Positions 51,032 through 61,884 are shown, counted from the first letter of the stretch. The stretch is 64,000 nucleotides of DNA from Neobacillus dielmonensis (GCF_000612665.1 NZ_HG942052.1:1-64000), one strand, 5' to 3'. Numbers and translations: made by a program. Notes: a model not told the origin generated them from the letters alone.

Positions 51032-53833
51032 TCATAGCCACGTTTCAATAACCTTAATCAAGTCAGTCATCGGGCCCTTTTTGATTGACACAGGCGGAAT
51101 GGATTCTAAAAAGTTCTTCCCATACTTCGTGGTGATAATTCGCTTATCAAAAACCATGACAATTCCCCTATCCGTTTCAGACCGGATCAACCGTCCAAAT
51201 CCTTGTTTAAATCGTAAGATGGCTTCAGGAAGTGAATATTCGGTAAAGGGATTTCCCCCTTGTTCTTTAATGATTTGACATTTTGCTTGAGTAATGGGTT
51301 CTTCTGGTGAACTAAATGGCAGCCTGACAATTACCAAACACGATAAATCTTCACCAGGTATATCTACACCTTCCCAAAAACTGCCTGTACCAAATAAAAT
51401 AGCTTTTTCAAACCGCTGGAAACTTCTAGTGAGCCGCATCCGGCTGCCTCCAGTAATTCCCTGGGCAATCAGCACATAATCCTCCAAAAAACCGCTTTCC
51501 CGAATCAACTCATAGGTCTTCTTTAACATGTCATTTGCCGTAAAGAGTATCATCATTCTTCCTTTAGTTGCTTCCGCTATGCTAATGATTTGTTCCGATA
51601 TGGCAACAACGTACTCATCCAATGATACGGAATTAACTTCAGGCAAATCACTGGGAATTAGCATTTGCACTTGGTTCTTATACTCAAACGGTGACGGAAT
51701 GACCAACTGGTGGACATCTTCAGGATTAAGTCCTAATTCTTTTATCACGTAATCAAAGGACTGATTGACAGTTAAGGTCGCAGATGTAATGACAATTCCG
51801 TCTTTTACAGAAAAAAACTTTTCTTGGAGCGTACCCGCAACTGAAGTGGGCTGAGCCATAAACGCTGTTACATTTTGCGGCGAACGAAAATCAATTTCAA
51901 TCCACTTTACATGATTAGAATCCCTCATAAAACAGCTTTTTATGGTATTCTTTAAGCTTACCAACTCATTTAACCATATATACAAGTCCGTTATTATATT
52001 TTCCTGTTCGTTTGTATACGTCGTTTTCTTGCTTTTTAACCACTCCAGCCGACCTTCAACCGCTGCCTGAAGGTCAGATAATGAAAATGCAAGCCGTTCC
52101 GCACTGTGGACAAGAGCTTTTCTTTGCTTACTGTTGTCTGAATTGGAAAAGCTGATTTTTGTTCGAAAGGGACTGTTGGAACCTGCTTGTTTGGATTTGG
52201 CAAAAATACCAACCAATTTGAAAAAGTCATCAATTTCATAGGTAAGATTTGCAAAAATTTCTCCTACTTCAAAAGTATGTGGTAATTCCGTATCAAAATC
52301 TGGAAGACCCTCAAACATTTTTTCCAACTTATAAAACAACTGGCGCTGTTCATATTGGCCGAAATGGCCCAACCACATCCTAGTACTCAGGTAATCAAGT
52401 GAATACCCAAAAAATTGAGCAGCTGTTTTTTCAAGATGGTGACCTTCATCAATGATAGCGAAATGATACTCTGGCAGAATGGAGCCTTGCTCCTTTATAT
52501 CACTTAATAATAAAGAGTGATTGGTAATAATAATATTTGCCGATTCAGCCTTTATTTTAGCCAGTTTGTAAAAGTCTCGTTCCTGCCAAATCGGATTCTC
52601 GGGGAATATACTTGCATCAGTTTTAATTTTGTTCCAGAATAGCAGCCCCCCACTAGAAAGATTTAGTTCATCCTTGTCACCCGTTTCTGTCTCAAGCAGC
52701 CAAATGAGAATTTGCATCTTAGTCAAAGTGGTGTCGTAGTTATCATTTTCATTCTCCAAGCTTTGATAAAATTTCTCCAGACTCAGATAATGGCCTTTCC
52801 CCTTCAATATGACTGCGTCGACCTCAAAAGGAAGCATCCTGTTCAAATCAGGGATGTCCTTTTTTAGAAGTTGTTCCTGCAATTGAGTGGTATGGGTACT
52901 AACGACAATAGGCTTTTGGTGCTGAACCGAAAAATAGGCAATTGGCAATAAATACCCAAGCGATTTACCAATCCCGGTACCAGCTTCAATTAATGCATGC
53001 TTTTTCGAGTCAAAGGCATGGTACACAGTATCCATCATATTAAATTGGCCGGTTCTTTTTTGATAGGTACCTAATCCTTTTTTGAGCAATTCAAGCTTGA
53101 CGTCATTATCTGCTGGATATGGAAACACTTTTTCATCTTTATGTGAACCTATTTGCCTATGTTGTTTCCTTAACGCTAATCTGTTAAACCATTCCAGGGC
53201 ATTATCTAACTGTTTTCCCTGGCTCTCCCATTCTATTAACAGTTCATCAAGCAGCAGATGTAAATCACTCTTTAACCCTTCGGAAAGCGGCAGAAGCTGC
53301 TGCAGAGTAACAGTCGGAAGCTTTTCCAGCCGATTTAAAAATATCAAAAATAGCTCGGCTGTCACTTCAGCATCACTATCAGCTTGGTGAGGACGGTTAT
53401 GATTGAGATTTTCTTTCTCAGCCAAGTCGGAGAGTTTATAACTATCTGCAGTTGGATATAAAATTCTTGCCATTTCAACTGTGTCCAGAACAGAGCCATA
53501 AAATCCCCCACAGCCAGCTTGAATCAGTTCCTCTTGTAGGAATGATAAATCAAATAAAACATTATGAGCAACAAAATAAGCATCTTCTAATAAGGAATTT
53601 ACCCTATCAGCTATTTCCGCAAATTCTGGGGCATCCTTCACCATCTCATCGTTTATGCCAGTTAATTCCTCAATAAACGGGGGAATGGACTTCTGGGGAT
53701 TGACCAGTGACGAAAACTTTTCAGTAACTTTGCCATTTTCTATGACTACTGCGGCAAACTGAATGATTTTGTCACCCTTTTTTGGCAGATTTCCTGTCGT
53801 TTCTAAATCAACGACCACAAATTTATTTAACAT
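51032..53833 (-). CDS. dinG: DinG family helicase-exonuclease
   Basis: 933-residue protein with an N-terminal DEDDh 3'-5' exonuclease (VVVDLETTGN; FVAHNVLFDLSFL; HQADSDAE) and an XPD-type helicase domain (GTGIGKSLGYLL; DEGHHLEKT; GFGRLIRSETDRG). No cysteine cluster is seen between the helicase motifs, so it should lack the Fe-S cluster, as in S. aureus DinG, which was reported to act as an exonuclease rather than a helicase. ATG start with GGGGTG upstream. Neighbour of ypmB in B. subtilis too. Confidence 0.93.
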   Translation of the reverse strand: MLNKFVVVDLETTGNLPKKGDKIIQFAAVVIENGKVTEKFSSLVNPQKSIPPFIEELTGINDEMVKDAPEFAEIADRVNSLLEDAYFVAHNVLFDLSFLQEELIQAGCGGFYGSVLDTVEMARILYPTADSYKLSDLAEKENLNHNRPHQADSDAEVTAELFLIFLNRLEKLPTVTLQQLLPLSEGLKSDLHLLLDELLIEWESQGKQLDNALEWFNRLALRKQHRQIGSHKDEKVFPYPADNDVKLELLKKGLGTYQKRTGQFNMMDTVYHAFDSKKHALIEAGTGIGKSLGYLLPIAYFSVQHQKPIVVSTHTTQLQEQLLKKDIPDLNRMLPFEVDAVILKGKGHYLSLEKFYQSLENENDNYDTTLTKMQILIWLLETETGDKDELNLSSGGLLFWNKIKTDASIFPENPIWQERDFYKLAKIKAESANIIITNHSLLLSDIKEQGSILPEYHFAIIDEGHHLEKTAAQFFGYSLDYLSTRMWLGHFGQYEQRQLFYKLEKMFEGLPDFDTELPHTFEVGEIFANLTYEIDDFFKLVGIFAKSKQAGSNSPFRTKISFSNSDNSKQRKALVHSAERLAFSLSDLQAAVEGRLEWLKSKKTTYTNEQENIITDLYIWLNELVSLKNTIKSCFMRDSNHVKWIEIDFRSPQNVTAFMAQPTSVAGTLQEKFFSVKDGIVITSATLTVNQSFDYVIKELGLNPEDVHQLVIPSPFEYKNQVQMLIPSDLPEVNSVSLDEYVVAISEQIISIAEATKGRMMILFTANDMLKKTYELIRESGFLEDYVLIAQGITGGSRMRLTRSFQRFEKAILFGTGSFWEGVDIPGEDLSCLVIVRLPFSSPEEPITQAKCQIIKEQGGNPFTEYSLPEAILRFKQGFGRLIRSETDRGIVMVFDKRIITTKYGKNFLESIPPVSIKKGPMTDLIKVIETWL

Positions 53834-53942
53834 TTCATAAACACCCCAAAACTTCTCAATCCTTTAACGATATGCCTTTGACAATAGAGTACGATTGCCT
53901 TAGGCAAACCATTTTTACTTATCCATTATAATAAAGTATGGG

Positions 53943-53977
53943 AAAAAAGAAAAATCCCCTGCTAAAGGGGATTTTCT
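53943..53977 (-). terminator. Terminator of the panBCD operon
   Basis: AAAATCCCC / GGGGATTTTT hairpin with T-run on minus, overlapping the panD stop region. Confidence 0.8.
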
Positions 53978-54360
53978 TACATGATCGTTAGCGCTGGTTC
54001 AGCATAGATCAGTTCTTTAATTTTGTTATGTTCATCCATAATGGCAACCCTTGGCTTATGGGCCGAAATTTTTTCTTCCGGAATCATAACGTATGAAATA
54101 ATGATCACTATGTCTCCTGGCTGCACCAGTCTTGCTGCAGCGCCATTTAAACACACAATGCCACTGCCTCTTTCACCAGGAATAATATAAGTCTCCAATC
54201 GGGCACCATTGTTATTATTTACAATTTGGACCTTTTCATTGGCTATCATACCAACAGCATCTAATAAATCTTCATCAATGGTAATGCTGCCAACGTAGTT
54301 TAAATTCGCTTCTGTCACAGTTGCACGATGGATTTTCCCGTTCATCATTGTGCGATACAT
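53977..54360 (-). CDS. panD: Aspartate 1-decarboxylase (pyruvoyl)
   Basis: 127-residue proenzyme making beta-alanine from aspartate for pantothenate. It self-cleaves between G24 and S25 (YVGSITID) to form the pyruvoyl group. Further features are [11 protein letters not shown] and [12 protein letters not shown]. It overlaps panC by 16 bases and ends the operon. Confidence 0.95.
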   Translation of the reverse strand: MYRTMMNGKIHRATVTEANLNYVGSITIDEDLLDAVGMIANEKVQIVNNNNGARLETYIIPGERGSGIVCLNGAAARLVQPGDIVIIISYVMIPEEKISAHKPRVAIMDEHNKIKELIYAEPALTIM

Positions 54361-55220
54361 AAAGGTTCCTCCTGGTCCAAATCGAGTATCAAATTATCTA
54401 TTAAACGAACCTTAGAGAATTTTACAGCAAGAGCAATAATCACCTTTCCTGTAAGTTCTTCCAATGGTTTTAATTGCGGGTAGGATAGGATTGTAACGTA
54501 ATCAATTGCAACGTTTGAATGGCTTTTCAGCATTCCTTCAATTAACTGAACTAACGAGGCAGGATTTCGTTCTCCTTTCTCAATTGCTTGACTAGCTGCA
54601 AGCAAGCTTTTATATAGAATCGGTGCCTGCTGCCTTTCCTGCGGCAGGAGATTTACATTGCGTGAACTTTTCGCAAGCCCATCCTGCTCACGGACAATAT
54701 CAATAGCAACCAGCTCAACCGGAAAATTAAAATCTGAAACTAACCCTTCGAGAACCGCGACTTGCTGTGCATCTTTTTTTCCAAAATAAGCCTTGTCGGG
54801 CATTACGATATGAAATAATTTGGTAATGACGGTAGCAACCCCATCAAAGTGGCCAGGACGTGATTTTCCGCATAAAACATCCGTACGGTCTTGAACGGAA
54901 ACTGTAACAGCAGGTTTATTTGGATACATCTCCTGAACTGATGGGTAAAATAAGTAGTCAACCATCTCGCTTTCAGCTAAAGCACGGTCACGCTCAAAGT
55001 CACGTGGATATTCTGCAAAGTCTTCGGTTGGACCGAATTGAAGCGGATTAACAAAGATACTCAGGACCACAATATCATTTTCTTTTCGAGCATTTCTCAC
55101 TAGTGTTAGATGCCCTTCATGCAGATAACCCATTGTCGGGACGAACCCAATCGACTGTCCCTGCTGCTTATGGCGGGCCATTTCTGCCTGCATACTCTTA
55201 ATTTCTGTCACTTTCTTCAT
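54345..55220 (-). CDS. panC: Pantothenate synthetase
   Basis: 291-residue ATP-dependent ligase joining pantoate and beta-alanine. Motifs are [14 protein letters not shown] (HIGH-type) and KSSRNVNL. Overlaps panB by four bases (ATGA), so coupled. Length fits the family (about 285). Confidence 0.95.
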   Translation of the reverse strand: MKKVTEIKSMQAEMARHKQQGQSIGFVPTMGYLHEGHLTLVRNARKENDIVVLSIFVNPLQFGPTEDFAEYPRDFERDRALAESEMVDYLFYPSVQEMYPNKPAVTVSVQDRTDVLCGKSRPGHFDGVATVITKLFHIVMPDKAYFGKKDAQQVAVLEGLVSDFNFPVELVAIDIVREQDGLAKSSRNVNLLPQERQQAPILYKSLLAASQAIEKGERNPASLVQLIEGMLKSHSNVAIDYVTILSYPQLKPLEELTGKVIIALAVKFSKVRLIDNLILDLDQEEPLCIAQ

Positions 55221-56053
55221 AATTTCCCTCCATAAAGACCATTAAGCTCATGCTCCTTCATCGTGTAGGAATGTCGATCTTTTGGGAAATGAAGATTTCT
55301 AACTTCCGAAGCATAGGATTGGATGGATTCAACCATAAATTCGTTTACAGCATGGTATTGTTTTACAAATTTCGGCACCCTGTCCACTCCATAGCCTAAA
55401 ATATCATGATAAACCAGGACTTGTCCGTCCACATGAACTCCAGCACCGATTCCTATCACCGGAATAACTAATGACTTTGCTACCTCTTCTGCCAGCTGTT
55501 TTGAGACACATTCCAACACAACCGCAAACGCGCCTGCTTGTTCGCACTTCTTGGCATCATCCAATAATTTTCTGGCTGCTTCAGCATCCTTACCTTGCAC
55601 TTTATAGCCCCCCAGTACACCCACCGACTGCGGAGTCAGACCTAAATGGGAACAAACTGGGATCCCTGCTTTTGTGAGTGCTGCTATTTTTTCAATTACG
55701 TCATCAGCACCTTCAAGCTTGACAGCATTTGCTCCTGTTTCCTGCATTATCCTTGCTGCGCCGATTAGTGTATCCCTTACGGATAGATGGTAGGTTAAAA
55801 AGGGCATGTCAGTCACAATAAATGTATTTTTTGCGCCACGCTTCACTGCCTTTGTATGATGAATCATATCATCAAGTGTTACTGGAATAGTAGAATCATA
55901 GCCGAGAACAACCATCCCCAGAGAGTCGCCGACTAAAATCATATCGACCCCGCCCTGTTCAGCCTGCTTGGCGGACGGATAATCGTACGCAGTCAGCATG
56001 ACTATTTTTTCCTTGTTTTGTTTCATTTTGAGAAAATCTGTTGTTTGTTTCAT
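55217..56053 (-). CDS. panB: 3-methyl-2-oxobutanoate hydroxymethyltransferase
   Basis: 278-residue TIM-barrel enzyme forming ketopantoate from 3-methyl-2-oxobutanoate. Mg- and substrate-binding motifs are [25 protein letters not shown], and [17 protein letters not shown]. First gene of panBCD. ATG start with GAGGAGGG upstream. Its leader (56054-56254) holds a promoter, a pan-motif-like hairpin and a terminator. Confidence 0.95.
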   Translation of the reverse strand: MKQTTDFLKMKQNKEKIVMLTAYDYPSAKQAEQGGVDMILVGDSLGMVVLGYDSTIPVTLDDMIHHTKAVKRGAKNTFIVTDMPFLTYHLSVRDTLIGAARIMQETGANAVKLEGADDVIEKIAALTKAGIPVCSHLGLTPQSVGVLGGYKVQGKDAEAARKLLDDAKKCEQAGAFAVVLECVSKQLAEEVAKSLVIPVIGIGAGVHVDGQVLVYHDILGYGVDRVPKFVKQYHAVNEFMVESIQSYASEVRNLHFPKDRHSYTMKEHELNGLYGGKL

Positions 56054-56106
56054 TTGAATCCCTCCTCATTATCATTGGGGAGAGGTGACAAAACGAACAA
56101 AAAGAG

Positions 56107-56142
56107 AAATAAAAAGGATCCATCTGAAGGCAGAGGATCCAT
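56107..56142 (-). terminator. Terminator-like hairpin in the panB leader
   Basis: GGATCC-TCTG-CCTT-CAGA-T-GGATCC stem followed by TTTTTATTT on minus. It falls inside the panB leader, between the pan-type hairpin and the panB ribosome-binding site, so it is placed as an attenuator. Confidence 0.6.
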
Positions 56143-56153
56143 TGTACTCTTTA

Positions 56154-56201
56154 CGTGTTCCATCCCTCTGTCCCGGTCCGTTGTTCGGATCTAGGCAGAA
56201 C
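56154..56201 (-). ncRNA. Candidate pan RNA motif
   Basis: Minus strand: GTTC pairs with GAAC at the ends; inside are a small hairpin TCCG-aacaa-CGGA and the purine-rich segment GGGACAGAGGGATGG. A conserved pan motif with bulged adenosines is known upstream of panB in Bacillus. Position and general shape match; the identity is from recall, not from a covariance search. Confidence 0.45.
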
Positions 56202-56260
56202 TTTTATATTGTTATGTCAATTCTAAAAAAGGTGCAGTTCTATCGATACTGCCCAAAAAA

Positions 56261-56289
56261 ATTATACAAAATTCTTAAAACTCTTTCAA
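56261..56289 (-). promoter_or_regulatory. Sigma-A promoter of panBCD
   Basis: TTGAAA (56289-56284), exact 17-base spacer, TATAAT (56266-56261) on minus. The start point would be near 56254, giving a leader of about 200 bases before panB. Confidence 0.75.
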
Positions 56290-56302
56290 GATATCATTTT
56301 TG

Positions 56303-57280
56303 TTATATTTCAATATCAGCAGAATATACATGATGAATGGTGCCGGATAAGTCCTCTAGCAATAATACTCCTTCATCGGTTATGCCTAAAGCTTTGCCCT
56401 CAATAACATTGGTAAGAGTCCGAGCTTTTATTACGTTACCAATACTAACTGCATATCCTTCCCATAAAACCTTAATGGGATAAAATCCTTGCTTAAGGTA
56501 AAGGAGATATAGTCTTTCAAAACAGGAAAAAATGCTTCTTATCAAGGCCGAACGTGAAATAGTCTTTCCCGATTCGATGTAAAGAGAGCTAGCAGTACTT
56601 TGCAATTCAACTGGAAAATCCTCTAGTTTTTGATTTACATTTATGCCAATCCCAACAATAATGGAATGAATTCGATCAGCTTCCGCTTGTAATTCTGTTA
56701 AGATTCCCGTCACTTTTCTACCATTAATCAAGATATCATTAGGCCATTTTATTACTGGAGTCAGTCCTGTTACTTCTTCGATTGCTTGAACAATGGCAAC
56801 AGCTGTCAACAAGGTTAACTGGGGGGCTTTGTTTAACGCAATGTTTGGACGGAGAATGAGACTCATCCAAATCCCGGTATATTTTGGCGAATGCCATTTT
56901 CGATTTAATCTTCCTTTTCCTGACAGCTGTTCTTCTGCAATGACGACTGTTCCCTCAGATACATTTTCGGCAGTCAGCTTGTGGGCAATTAATTGTGTGG
57001 ACTCTACACTTTCTTGATAGTGAATGTTTTTCCCTATAAATTGAGTAGTTAGTCCAAGCCGAATTTCATCCGCTGTTATTTTCTCTGGGGTTTTTAAAAT
57101 TCGATAGCCCTTTTTCCGAACAGCTTCTAATTCAAAACCCTCTTTCCTAAGTTCCTCTATATGCTTCCAAACAGCGGTTCTTGAACAGCCGATCACTTCG
57201 GCTAAATGCTGTCCGGAGAGAAACTGTTCCCCTGCCTGTGTAAAGGCATCTAGCAGTTTCTTTCTTATTTCTGACTGCAC
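56303..57280 (-). CDS. birA: Biotin protein ligase / biotin operon repressor BirA
   Basis: 325-residue bifunctional protein. The N-terminal winged helix (SRTAVWKHIEELRKEGFELE) binds the biotin operator; the ligase domain has GKGRLNRKWHSP and KWPNDILINGRKV for biotinoyl-AMP. A C-terminal SH3-like domain ends with HHVYSADIEI. The GTG at 57280 aligns with the B. subtilis start and has AAGGAG upstream. It overlaps the cca end. Confidence 0.95.
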   Translation of the reverse strand: MQSEIRKKLLDAFTQAGEQFLSGQHLAEVIGCSRTAVWKHIEELRKEGFELEAVRKKGYRILKTPEKITADEIRLGLTTQFIGKNIHYQESVESTQLIAHKLTAENVSEGTVVIAEEQLSGKGRLNRKWHSPKYTGIWMSLILRPNIALNKAPQLTLLTAVAIVQAIEEVTGLTPVIKWPNDILINGRKVTGILTELQAEADRIHSIIVGIGINVNQKLEDFPVELQSTASSLYIESGKTISRSALIRSIFSCFERLYLLYLKQGFYPIKVLWEGYAVSIGNVIKARTLTNVIEGKALGITDEGVLLLEDLSGTIHHVYSADIEI

Positions 57281-58464
57281 TGCTTCAGCCACTCCTTAAT
57301 TTTCTGTTTTTCGTTGGCTACGTTCCCTTCTAAGACCGCCTTTTCGATTTGCAACAACACTTGTTTCAACCAAGGACCGCCAGTTTTCCCGGACCATTCG
57401 ATCAGATCACTCCCAGTTACATCCAAATCCGATCTTGTCTTGATAGGTAGCCTTTTATAAACATCTAACCATTGCTCTACCGAATCCATTTTTTGTATGC
57501 CATTTATCACTAATGTCAGCTTTTCAGCTGATTGTATAGTGTCATATCCTGCAATATATAATTGGTAGATGGACCAATTCTGTTCAAGTCTTTGTCTAGT
57601 GAAGTATAAACAATCCCTGATATCTTTAATATCTTTGAGAGGAAGCCGCCATTCTCTTAAAAACGGTTCAGCGTCAGCGTCGTTTACTTCTATATAGTAT
57701 AGAAGCAGGCACCACATTTCTTTTCTGCTTAATCGTTCACAGGGGACTTCGATTACTTTCATGATATCTTTTTTATATTTTTCTAAGCCAGGTAAAAACA
57801 AATGAAGATTAGCATCTACTAATATTTTCAAGGCATTTTTTCTATTCTTACCCATTAAGAGTTTTTCAAACTCTGCTCGTTTTCGTTCTACGGCAATTTT
57901 GGAAAGTAATTGATTGAGATTCGATAATGCCATTAGTGTTTCTGTATCAATTTGAAAAGACAGTTGACTAGCAAAGCGGACGGCCCGCAACATTCGCAAT
58001 GCATCCTCATGAAAGCGTTCTTTTGCTAGTCCTACTGTTTGGATTAACTTATTATGAATATCATTTTGTCCGCCAAATGGGTCAATTAAATTGCCATTCA
58101 GGTCCATAGCAATGGCATTCATCGTAAAATCCCGCCGTTTCAGGTCTTCAGTTAGGCTGCGAATAAACGCTACTTCTTTCGGTCTCCGGTAATCCTGATA
58201 TTCTCCTTCTGTCCTGAAGGTAGTTATCTCATACGAATTCTGATTATGAAGAACGAGAACGGTTCCATGTTCAATTCCGATATCAATGGTTTTTTTGAAT
58301 AATGTTTTCACTTCATCCGGGGTAGCAGATGTAGCAATATCTACATCACTGATTTGCTTTCCCAGCAGGTAATCCCGGACCGATCCTCCCACGAAATAGG
58401 CTTGAAAGCCAGCATCCTCGAGTATCTTTAAAACGGGTACGGCGGATAAGAAGGGTTCTTTCAT
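57265..58464 (-). CDS. cca: CCA-adding tRNA nucleotidyltransferase
   Basis: 399-residue class II nucleotidyltransferase adding CCA to tRNA 3' ends without a template. The head domain has GGSVRDYLLGKQISDVDIAT (DxD metal site), and RRDFTMNAIAMD with LRAVRFASQL (neck). The start at 58464 has AAGGTGA upstream; a longer start at 58473 overlaps bshA. Order bshA-cca-birA as in B. subtilis. Confidence 0.94.
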   Translation of the reverse strand: MKEPFLSAVPVLKILEDAGFQAYFVGGSVRDYLLGKQISDVDIATSATPDEVKTLFKKTIDIGIEHGTVLVLHNQNSYEITTFRTEGEYQDYRRPKEVAFIRSLTEDLKRRDFTMNAIAMDLNGNLIDPFGGQNDIHNKLIQTVGLAKERFHEDALRMLRAVRFASQLSFQIDTETLMALSNLNQLLSKIAVERKRAEFEKLLMGKNRKNALKILVDANLHLFLPGLEKYKKDIMKVIEVPCERLSRKEMWCLLLYYIEVNDADAEPFLREWRLPLKDIKDIRDCLYFTRQRLEQNWSIYQLYIAGYDTIQSAEKLTLVINGIQKMDSVEQWLDVYKRLPIKTRSDLDVTGSDLIEWSGKTGGPWLKQVLLQIEKAVLEGNVANEKQKIKEWLKQCSQK

Positions 58465-58469
58465 GGAAA

Positions 58470-59600
58470 TCACCTTGCCAACAAATTGTAGTAAATCGAT
58501 TCATACTGTTCCACTATATTTTCCGTGTTAAATTTCCTTTTAGCGATGGTTTGTGCTTCCTGAGAGAACTGATGATGCACGCTCGAATCTTTTAATAATT
58601 CGATCCCCTTTCGCGAGATACCTGGCACGTCACCTACTTCACAAATATAACCAGTCACGCCGTGTTCAATTACCTCGGGAATGCCGCCGACATTTGTCCC
58701 AATGCAGGGAACTCCGCACGCCATCGCTTCAAGTGCAACAAGTCCAAAACTTTCTTTTTCCGACAATAACAACATTAAATCACTTATGGAATATAATTCA
58801 TCAAGATTCTCCTGTTTTCCCAGAAAGATAACCTGGTCTTCAATAGCCAGCCGGGTAACAAGTTTGGAAACAATGGACATTTCCGGTCCATCGCCAACAA
58901 GAAGAAGTTTTGCCGGCATAGCCGCAGCGATGTTTGCAAAAACCTTCACAACATCCTGAACCCGCTTTACCGCTCGAAAATTGGATACATGGATAATGAC
59001 CTTTTCATCTTCCTTAATCCCAAACTCACGTTTTAAATGCTGTGCTTCGCTTTTATGATAAACACGCTCATCGATAAAGTTATAGACGGTTTGAATTTGT
59101 TTATCTGGATGAATGAGCTCGTAGGTCTGTTCAACCAATGCATGGGAAACAGCAGTAACAGCATCTGACTTTTCAATTCCAAACTTTATGGCATCAGATA
59201 GCGATGGGTCGGAACCCAACACCGTAATATCGGTGCCATGTAAGGTGGTTATAATTTTGATGTCCCTGCCTAACATTTGCTTAGCCAAAATGGCACAAAC
59301 AGCATGTGGAATGGCATAATGAACATGAAATAAATCCAGTTTCTCCCGATTCGCCACCTCCGCCATTTTGCTGGCCAAGGCAATATCATATGGAGGATAC
59401 TGGAAAAGCGAATATTGATTAACTTCTACTTGATGGTAATAAATATTATGGTAGATCCTGTTTAGTCGAAACGGAACACTTGAAGAAATAAAATGAATTT
59501 CATGACCTTTTTCCGCTAGCATTTTCCCTAGTTCCGTTGCCACCACTCCGGAACCCCCAACTGTAGGGTAACAGGTGATTCCAATCTTAAGCTTTTTCAT
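58470..59600 (-). CDS. bshA: N-acetyl-alpha-D-glucosaminyl L-malate synthase BshA
   Basis: 376-residue GT4 glycosyltransferase, first step of bacillithiol synthesis (UDP-GlcNAc plus L-malate). Motifs are [21 protein letters not shown], and LLLVGDGPE, with [16 protein letters not shown] for the sugar nucleotide. ATG start with TAGGAGA upstream. In operon with bshB1 (3-base gap). Confidence 0.95.
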   Translation of the reverse strand: MKKLKIGITCYPTVGGSGVVATELGKMLAEKGHEIHFISSSVPFRLNRIYHNIYYHQVEVNQYSLFQYPPYDIALASKMAEVANREKLDLFHVHYAIPHAVCAILAKQMLGRDIKIITTLHGTDITVLGSDPSLSDAIKFGIEKSDAVTAVSHALVEQTYELIHPDKQIQTVYNFIDERVYHKSEAQHLKREFGIKEDEKVIIHVSNFRAVKRVQDVVKVFANIAAAMPAKLLLVGDGPEMSIVSKLVTRLAIEDQVIFLGKQENLDELYSISDLMLLLSEKESFGLVALEAMACGVPCIGTNVGGIPEVIEHGVTGYICEVGDVPGISRKGIELLKDSSVHHQFSQEAQTIAKRKFNTENIVEQYESIYYNLLAR

Positions 59601-59603
59601 AAA

Positions 59604-60311
59604 TTAATCTCCTAATAAATCACGATGCAGCAGAATCGGCACTTTCGTCTTAAAGCCTTCGGCAAAAGTGACACCCACCTGCTTGCCAAACATTTTTTCT
59701 CTAGCTTCCACTGTTTCAATATAGCCATTTACAAGCGGTGTATCAAAACTATCATCGGTTCTCACAAACTGGCTTTCATAGGCTTGTAAAGCTGATAGTT
59801 TTTTTTCAATGAACTCCGAAATATCGACTGCAAAGTCCGGCCGGTGAAAACCATTAATCATATAAAAATAGACATTGGCCGCCTTGTGCGGTTCGTTTGT
59901 TTGAGGGGTCCGATATTTTTTAATTCCAGCAGAAAATACAGCTTCTTCCACTAGTCGTGCACAATTCCCGTGATCTGGATGCCTATCAACTATATAAGGA
60001 ACAAAAACAAGCTTCGGCTTATAGGTCCGGATCACATCTGCTATTTTATTAATGTATTCTTCCTGCATATATAATCCTCTGTCTGGAAAACCCAGTGAGG
60101 TACGATAAACGACACCCAAAATTTCAGCGGACTTTCTAGCTTCTTGTTTTCTTAGTGTCACCGTACCATTCGAAGACAGGTCAGCATCGGTTAAATCACA
60201 TATACCTATTTGCTTTCCTGCAGCAGCCAATTTGGCAATCGTTCCCCCCATACCAATTTCCACATCGTCGGCATGAGCTCCAAAAGCAAGAATATCTAGT
60301 GTTTTATTCAT
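59604..60311 (-). CDS. bshB1: Bacillithiol deacetylase BshB1
   Basis: 235-residue PIG-L/LmbE family zinc deacetylase acting on GlcNAc-malate. Zinc ligands are in [10 protein letters not shown] (HxxD) and DRHPDHGNC (H). Start at 60311 gives [11 protein letters not shown], matching the family; earlier ATGs (60329) overlap mgsA more and have no better ribosome-binding site, so the start is uncertain. It lies between mgsA and bshA, as in B. subtilis. Confidence 0.92.
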   Translation of the reverse strand: MNKTLDILAFGAHADDVEIGMGGTIAKLAAAGKQIGICDLTDADLSSNGTVTLRKQEARKSAEILGVVYRTSLGFPDRGLYMQEEYINKIADVIRTYKPKLVFVPYIVDRHPDHGNCARLVEEAVFSAGIKKYRTPQTNEPHKAANVYFYMINGFHRPDFAVDISEFIEKKLSALQAYESQFVRTDDSFDTPLVNGYIETVEAREKMFGKQVGVTFAEGFKTKVPILLHRDLLGD

Positions 60312-60720
60312 TTTCATCACTTTTTTCATTTACAATTTTTCGCCAATCCAACAAGCCTTCATCAATTCCCCTTATTAATAATTCTGCTGTTCCCATATTC
60401 GTCGCAAGTGGGATAGAATATACATCACACAATCGAACTAATGCTGTAATATCCGGTTCATGTGGTTGAGCAGTTAACGGATCACGAAAAAAGAAAACCG
60501 CATCCATATTGTTTTGGGCGATCATGGCACCAATTTGCTGATCGCCCCCCAGTGGGCCTGACTGAAACCGGGTAATAGGCAGCCCTGTTGCCTCTTGAAT
60601 CCGCATGCCTGTTGTGCCTGTAGCAAATAAATGATGCTTGGCGAAAGTAAGTTTGTAGGCTGTTGCAAATTGAACTAAATCATCTTTCTTTTTATCGTGG
60701 GCAATTAAGGCAATGTTCAT
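60304..60720 (-). CDS. mgsA: Methylglyoxal synthase
   Basis: 138-residue enzyme converting dihydroxyacetone phosphate to methylglyoxal. Family motifs are [24 protein letters not shown], and [15 protein letters not shown] with the catalytic aspartate region [18 protein letters not shown] start after TTAGGAGA. Bacillithiol genes next to it fit the need to detoxify methylglyoxal. Confidence 0.95.
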   Translation of the reverse strand: MNIALIAHDKKKDDLVQFATAYKLTFAKHHLFATGTTGMRIQEATGLPITRFQSGPLGGDQQIGAMIAQNNMDAVFFFRDPLTAQPHEPDITALVRLCDVYSIPLATNMGTAELLIRGIDEGLLDWRKIVNEKSDENE

Positions 60721-60730
60721 CGTAAGTCTC

Positions 60731-61537
60731 CTAATCTAAAATATTTTCAAGGCCATAAACAAACCTGTTTTGCTTCATAACGGTTTCCACTGCTACCTTT
60801 ACGCCAGACATAAAGGAACTGCGGTCATATGAATCATGCCGAATGGTCAAGGTTTGTCCATCTGCGCCGAGTAAAACCTCCTGATGGGCAATTAACCCTG
60901 GCAAACGTACGGAGTGAATATGCATGCCATTGTACTGGGCACCTCGGGCACCTTGAAGAGTCTCTTTTTCATTAAGATGACCTTGAGTTTTAGCCTCCCT
61001 GACAGCCGAAATCATCTGGGCTGTTTTAACGGCTGTTCCTGAAGGAGCATCAAGTTTTTTGTCGTGATGCAGTTCAATAATTTCAACATCATTAAAATAT
61101 TTAGCAGCCATTTGGGCAAACTTCATCATCAATACAGCGCCGATGGCAAAATTAGGGGCAATAATGCAGCCTAGATTTTTTTCTTGGCAGATTTGTTCTA
61201 ATTGTGTAAGGTCTTCCTGTGAGAACCCCGTTGTTCCTACTACTGGTCGAACATTATACTCGAGGGCAGCAATAGTATGGTCCATTCCTACCTCAGGAGT
61301 GGTCAACTCGATTAATACGTCTGCTTCTTCTGACTGTAGACATTTCCTGATATCCGAATAAACAGGAACGTTTGAAATGTTCTGGAATCCTTCCAGGTCG
61401 CTTAACATCATTCCATCATTTTTATGATCAACCACAGCTGTTAGGATAAAATGTTCAGTACTAGTTACCATTTTGACTGCTTCTCGGCCCATTCGCCCCC
61501 GAGGTCCTGCAATGATTACTTTAATTGTATCGCTCAT
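60731..61537 (-). CDS. dapB: 4-hydroxy-tetrahydrodipicolinate reductase
   Basis: 268-residue NAD(P)H reductase in lysine and dipicolinate synthesis. The nucleotide-binding motif is [12 protein letters not shown]; active-site region [15 protein letters not shown] and GTTGFS are present. Overlaps the upstream MazG-like gene by 4 bases. Dipicolinate makes it relevant to spore formation. Confidence 0.95.
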   Translation of the reverse strand: MSDTIKVIIAGPRGRMGREAVKMVTSTEHFILTAVVDHKNDGMMLSDLEGFQNISNVPVYSDIRKCLQSEEADVLIELTTPEVGMDHTIAALEYNVRPVVGTTGFSQEDLTQLEQICQEKNLGCIIAPNFAIGAVLMMKFAQMAAKYFNDVEIIELHHDKKLDAPSGTAVKTAQMISAVREAKTQGHLNEKETLQGARGAQYNGMHIHSVRLPGLIAHQEVLLGADGQTLTIRHDSYDRSSFMSGVKVAVETVMKQNRFVYGLENILD

Positions 61538-61884
61538 ATTTCATTACTCTCCTGTTTTATTCTTGTCCAACGATTTTTATCTCTAGTGTTAAATTTCTTC
61601 ATCACTTCATTGTGTGCTTGTTCCAAATCTACATTTAAAGAATTGGCTAAACAAATCAAAACGAAAAGCATATCGCCGATTTCTTCATCGATTTCTTTTT
61701 TCGTCTCTGAAGTTTTTTTCGGCTTTTCTCCGTAATAATGGTTTATTTCCCTGGCAAGTTCACCTAGTTCCTCTGTTAGTCTTGCCAGCATCGCCAGCGG
61801 ACTAAAATAACCTTCTTTAAATTGGCTTATGTATGTATCCACTTCTTTTTGAAGTTGTTTCATTGATTTGCCGTCTGACAACAT
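61534..61884 (-). CDS. ypjD: MazG-like nucleotide pyrophosphohydrolase (YpjD)
   Basis: 116-residue all-alpha NTP pyrophosphohydrolase. Metal-binding EExxE and ExxD motifs are seen in [13 protein letters not shown] and [13 protein letters not shown]. Nearly the same as B. subtilis YpjD, upstream of dapB. ATG start with AGGGGTGA upstream. Substrate not known. Confidence 0.92.
   Translation of the reverse strand: MLSDGKSMKQLQKEVDTYISQFKEGYFSPLAMLARLTEELGELAREINHYYGEKPKKTSETKKEIDEEIGDMLFVLICLANSLNVDLEQAHNEVMKKFNTRDKNRWTRIKQESNEI

Noticed and set aside
56154-56201. T-box or other known riboswitch in the panB leader
   Set aside because: No T-box core sequence was seen; the position upstream of panB fits the pan motif better.
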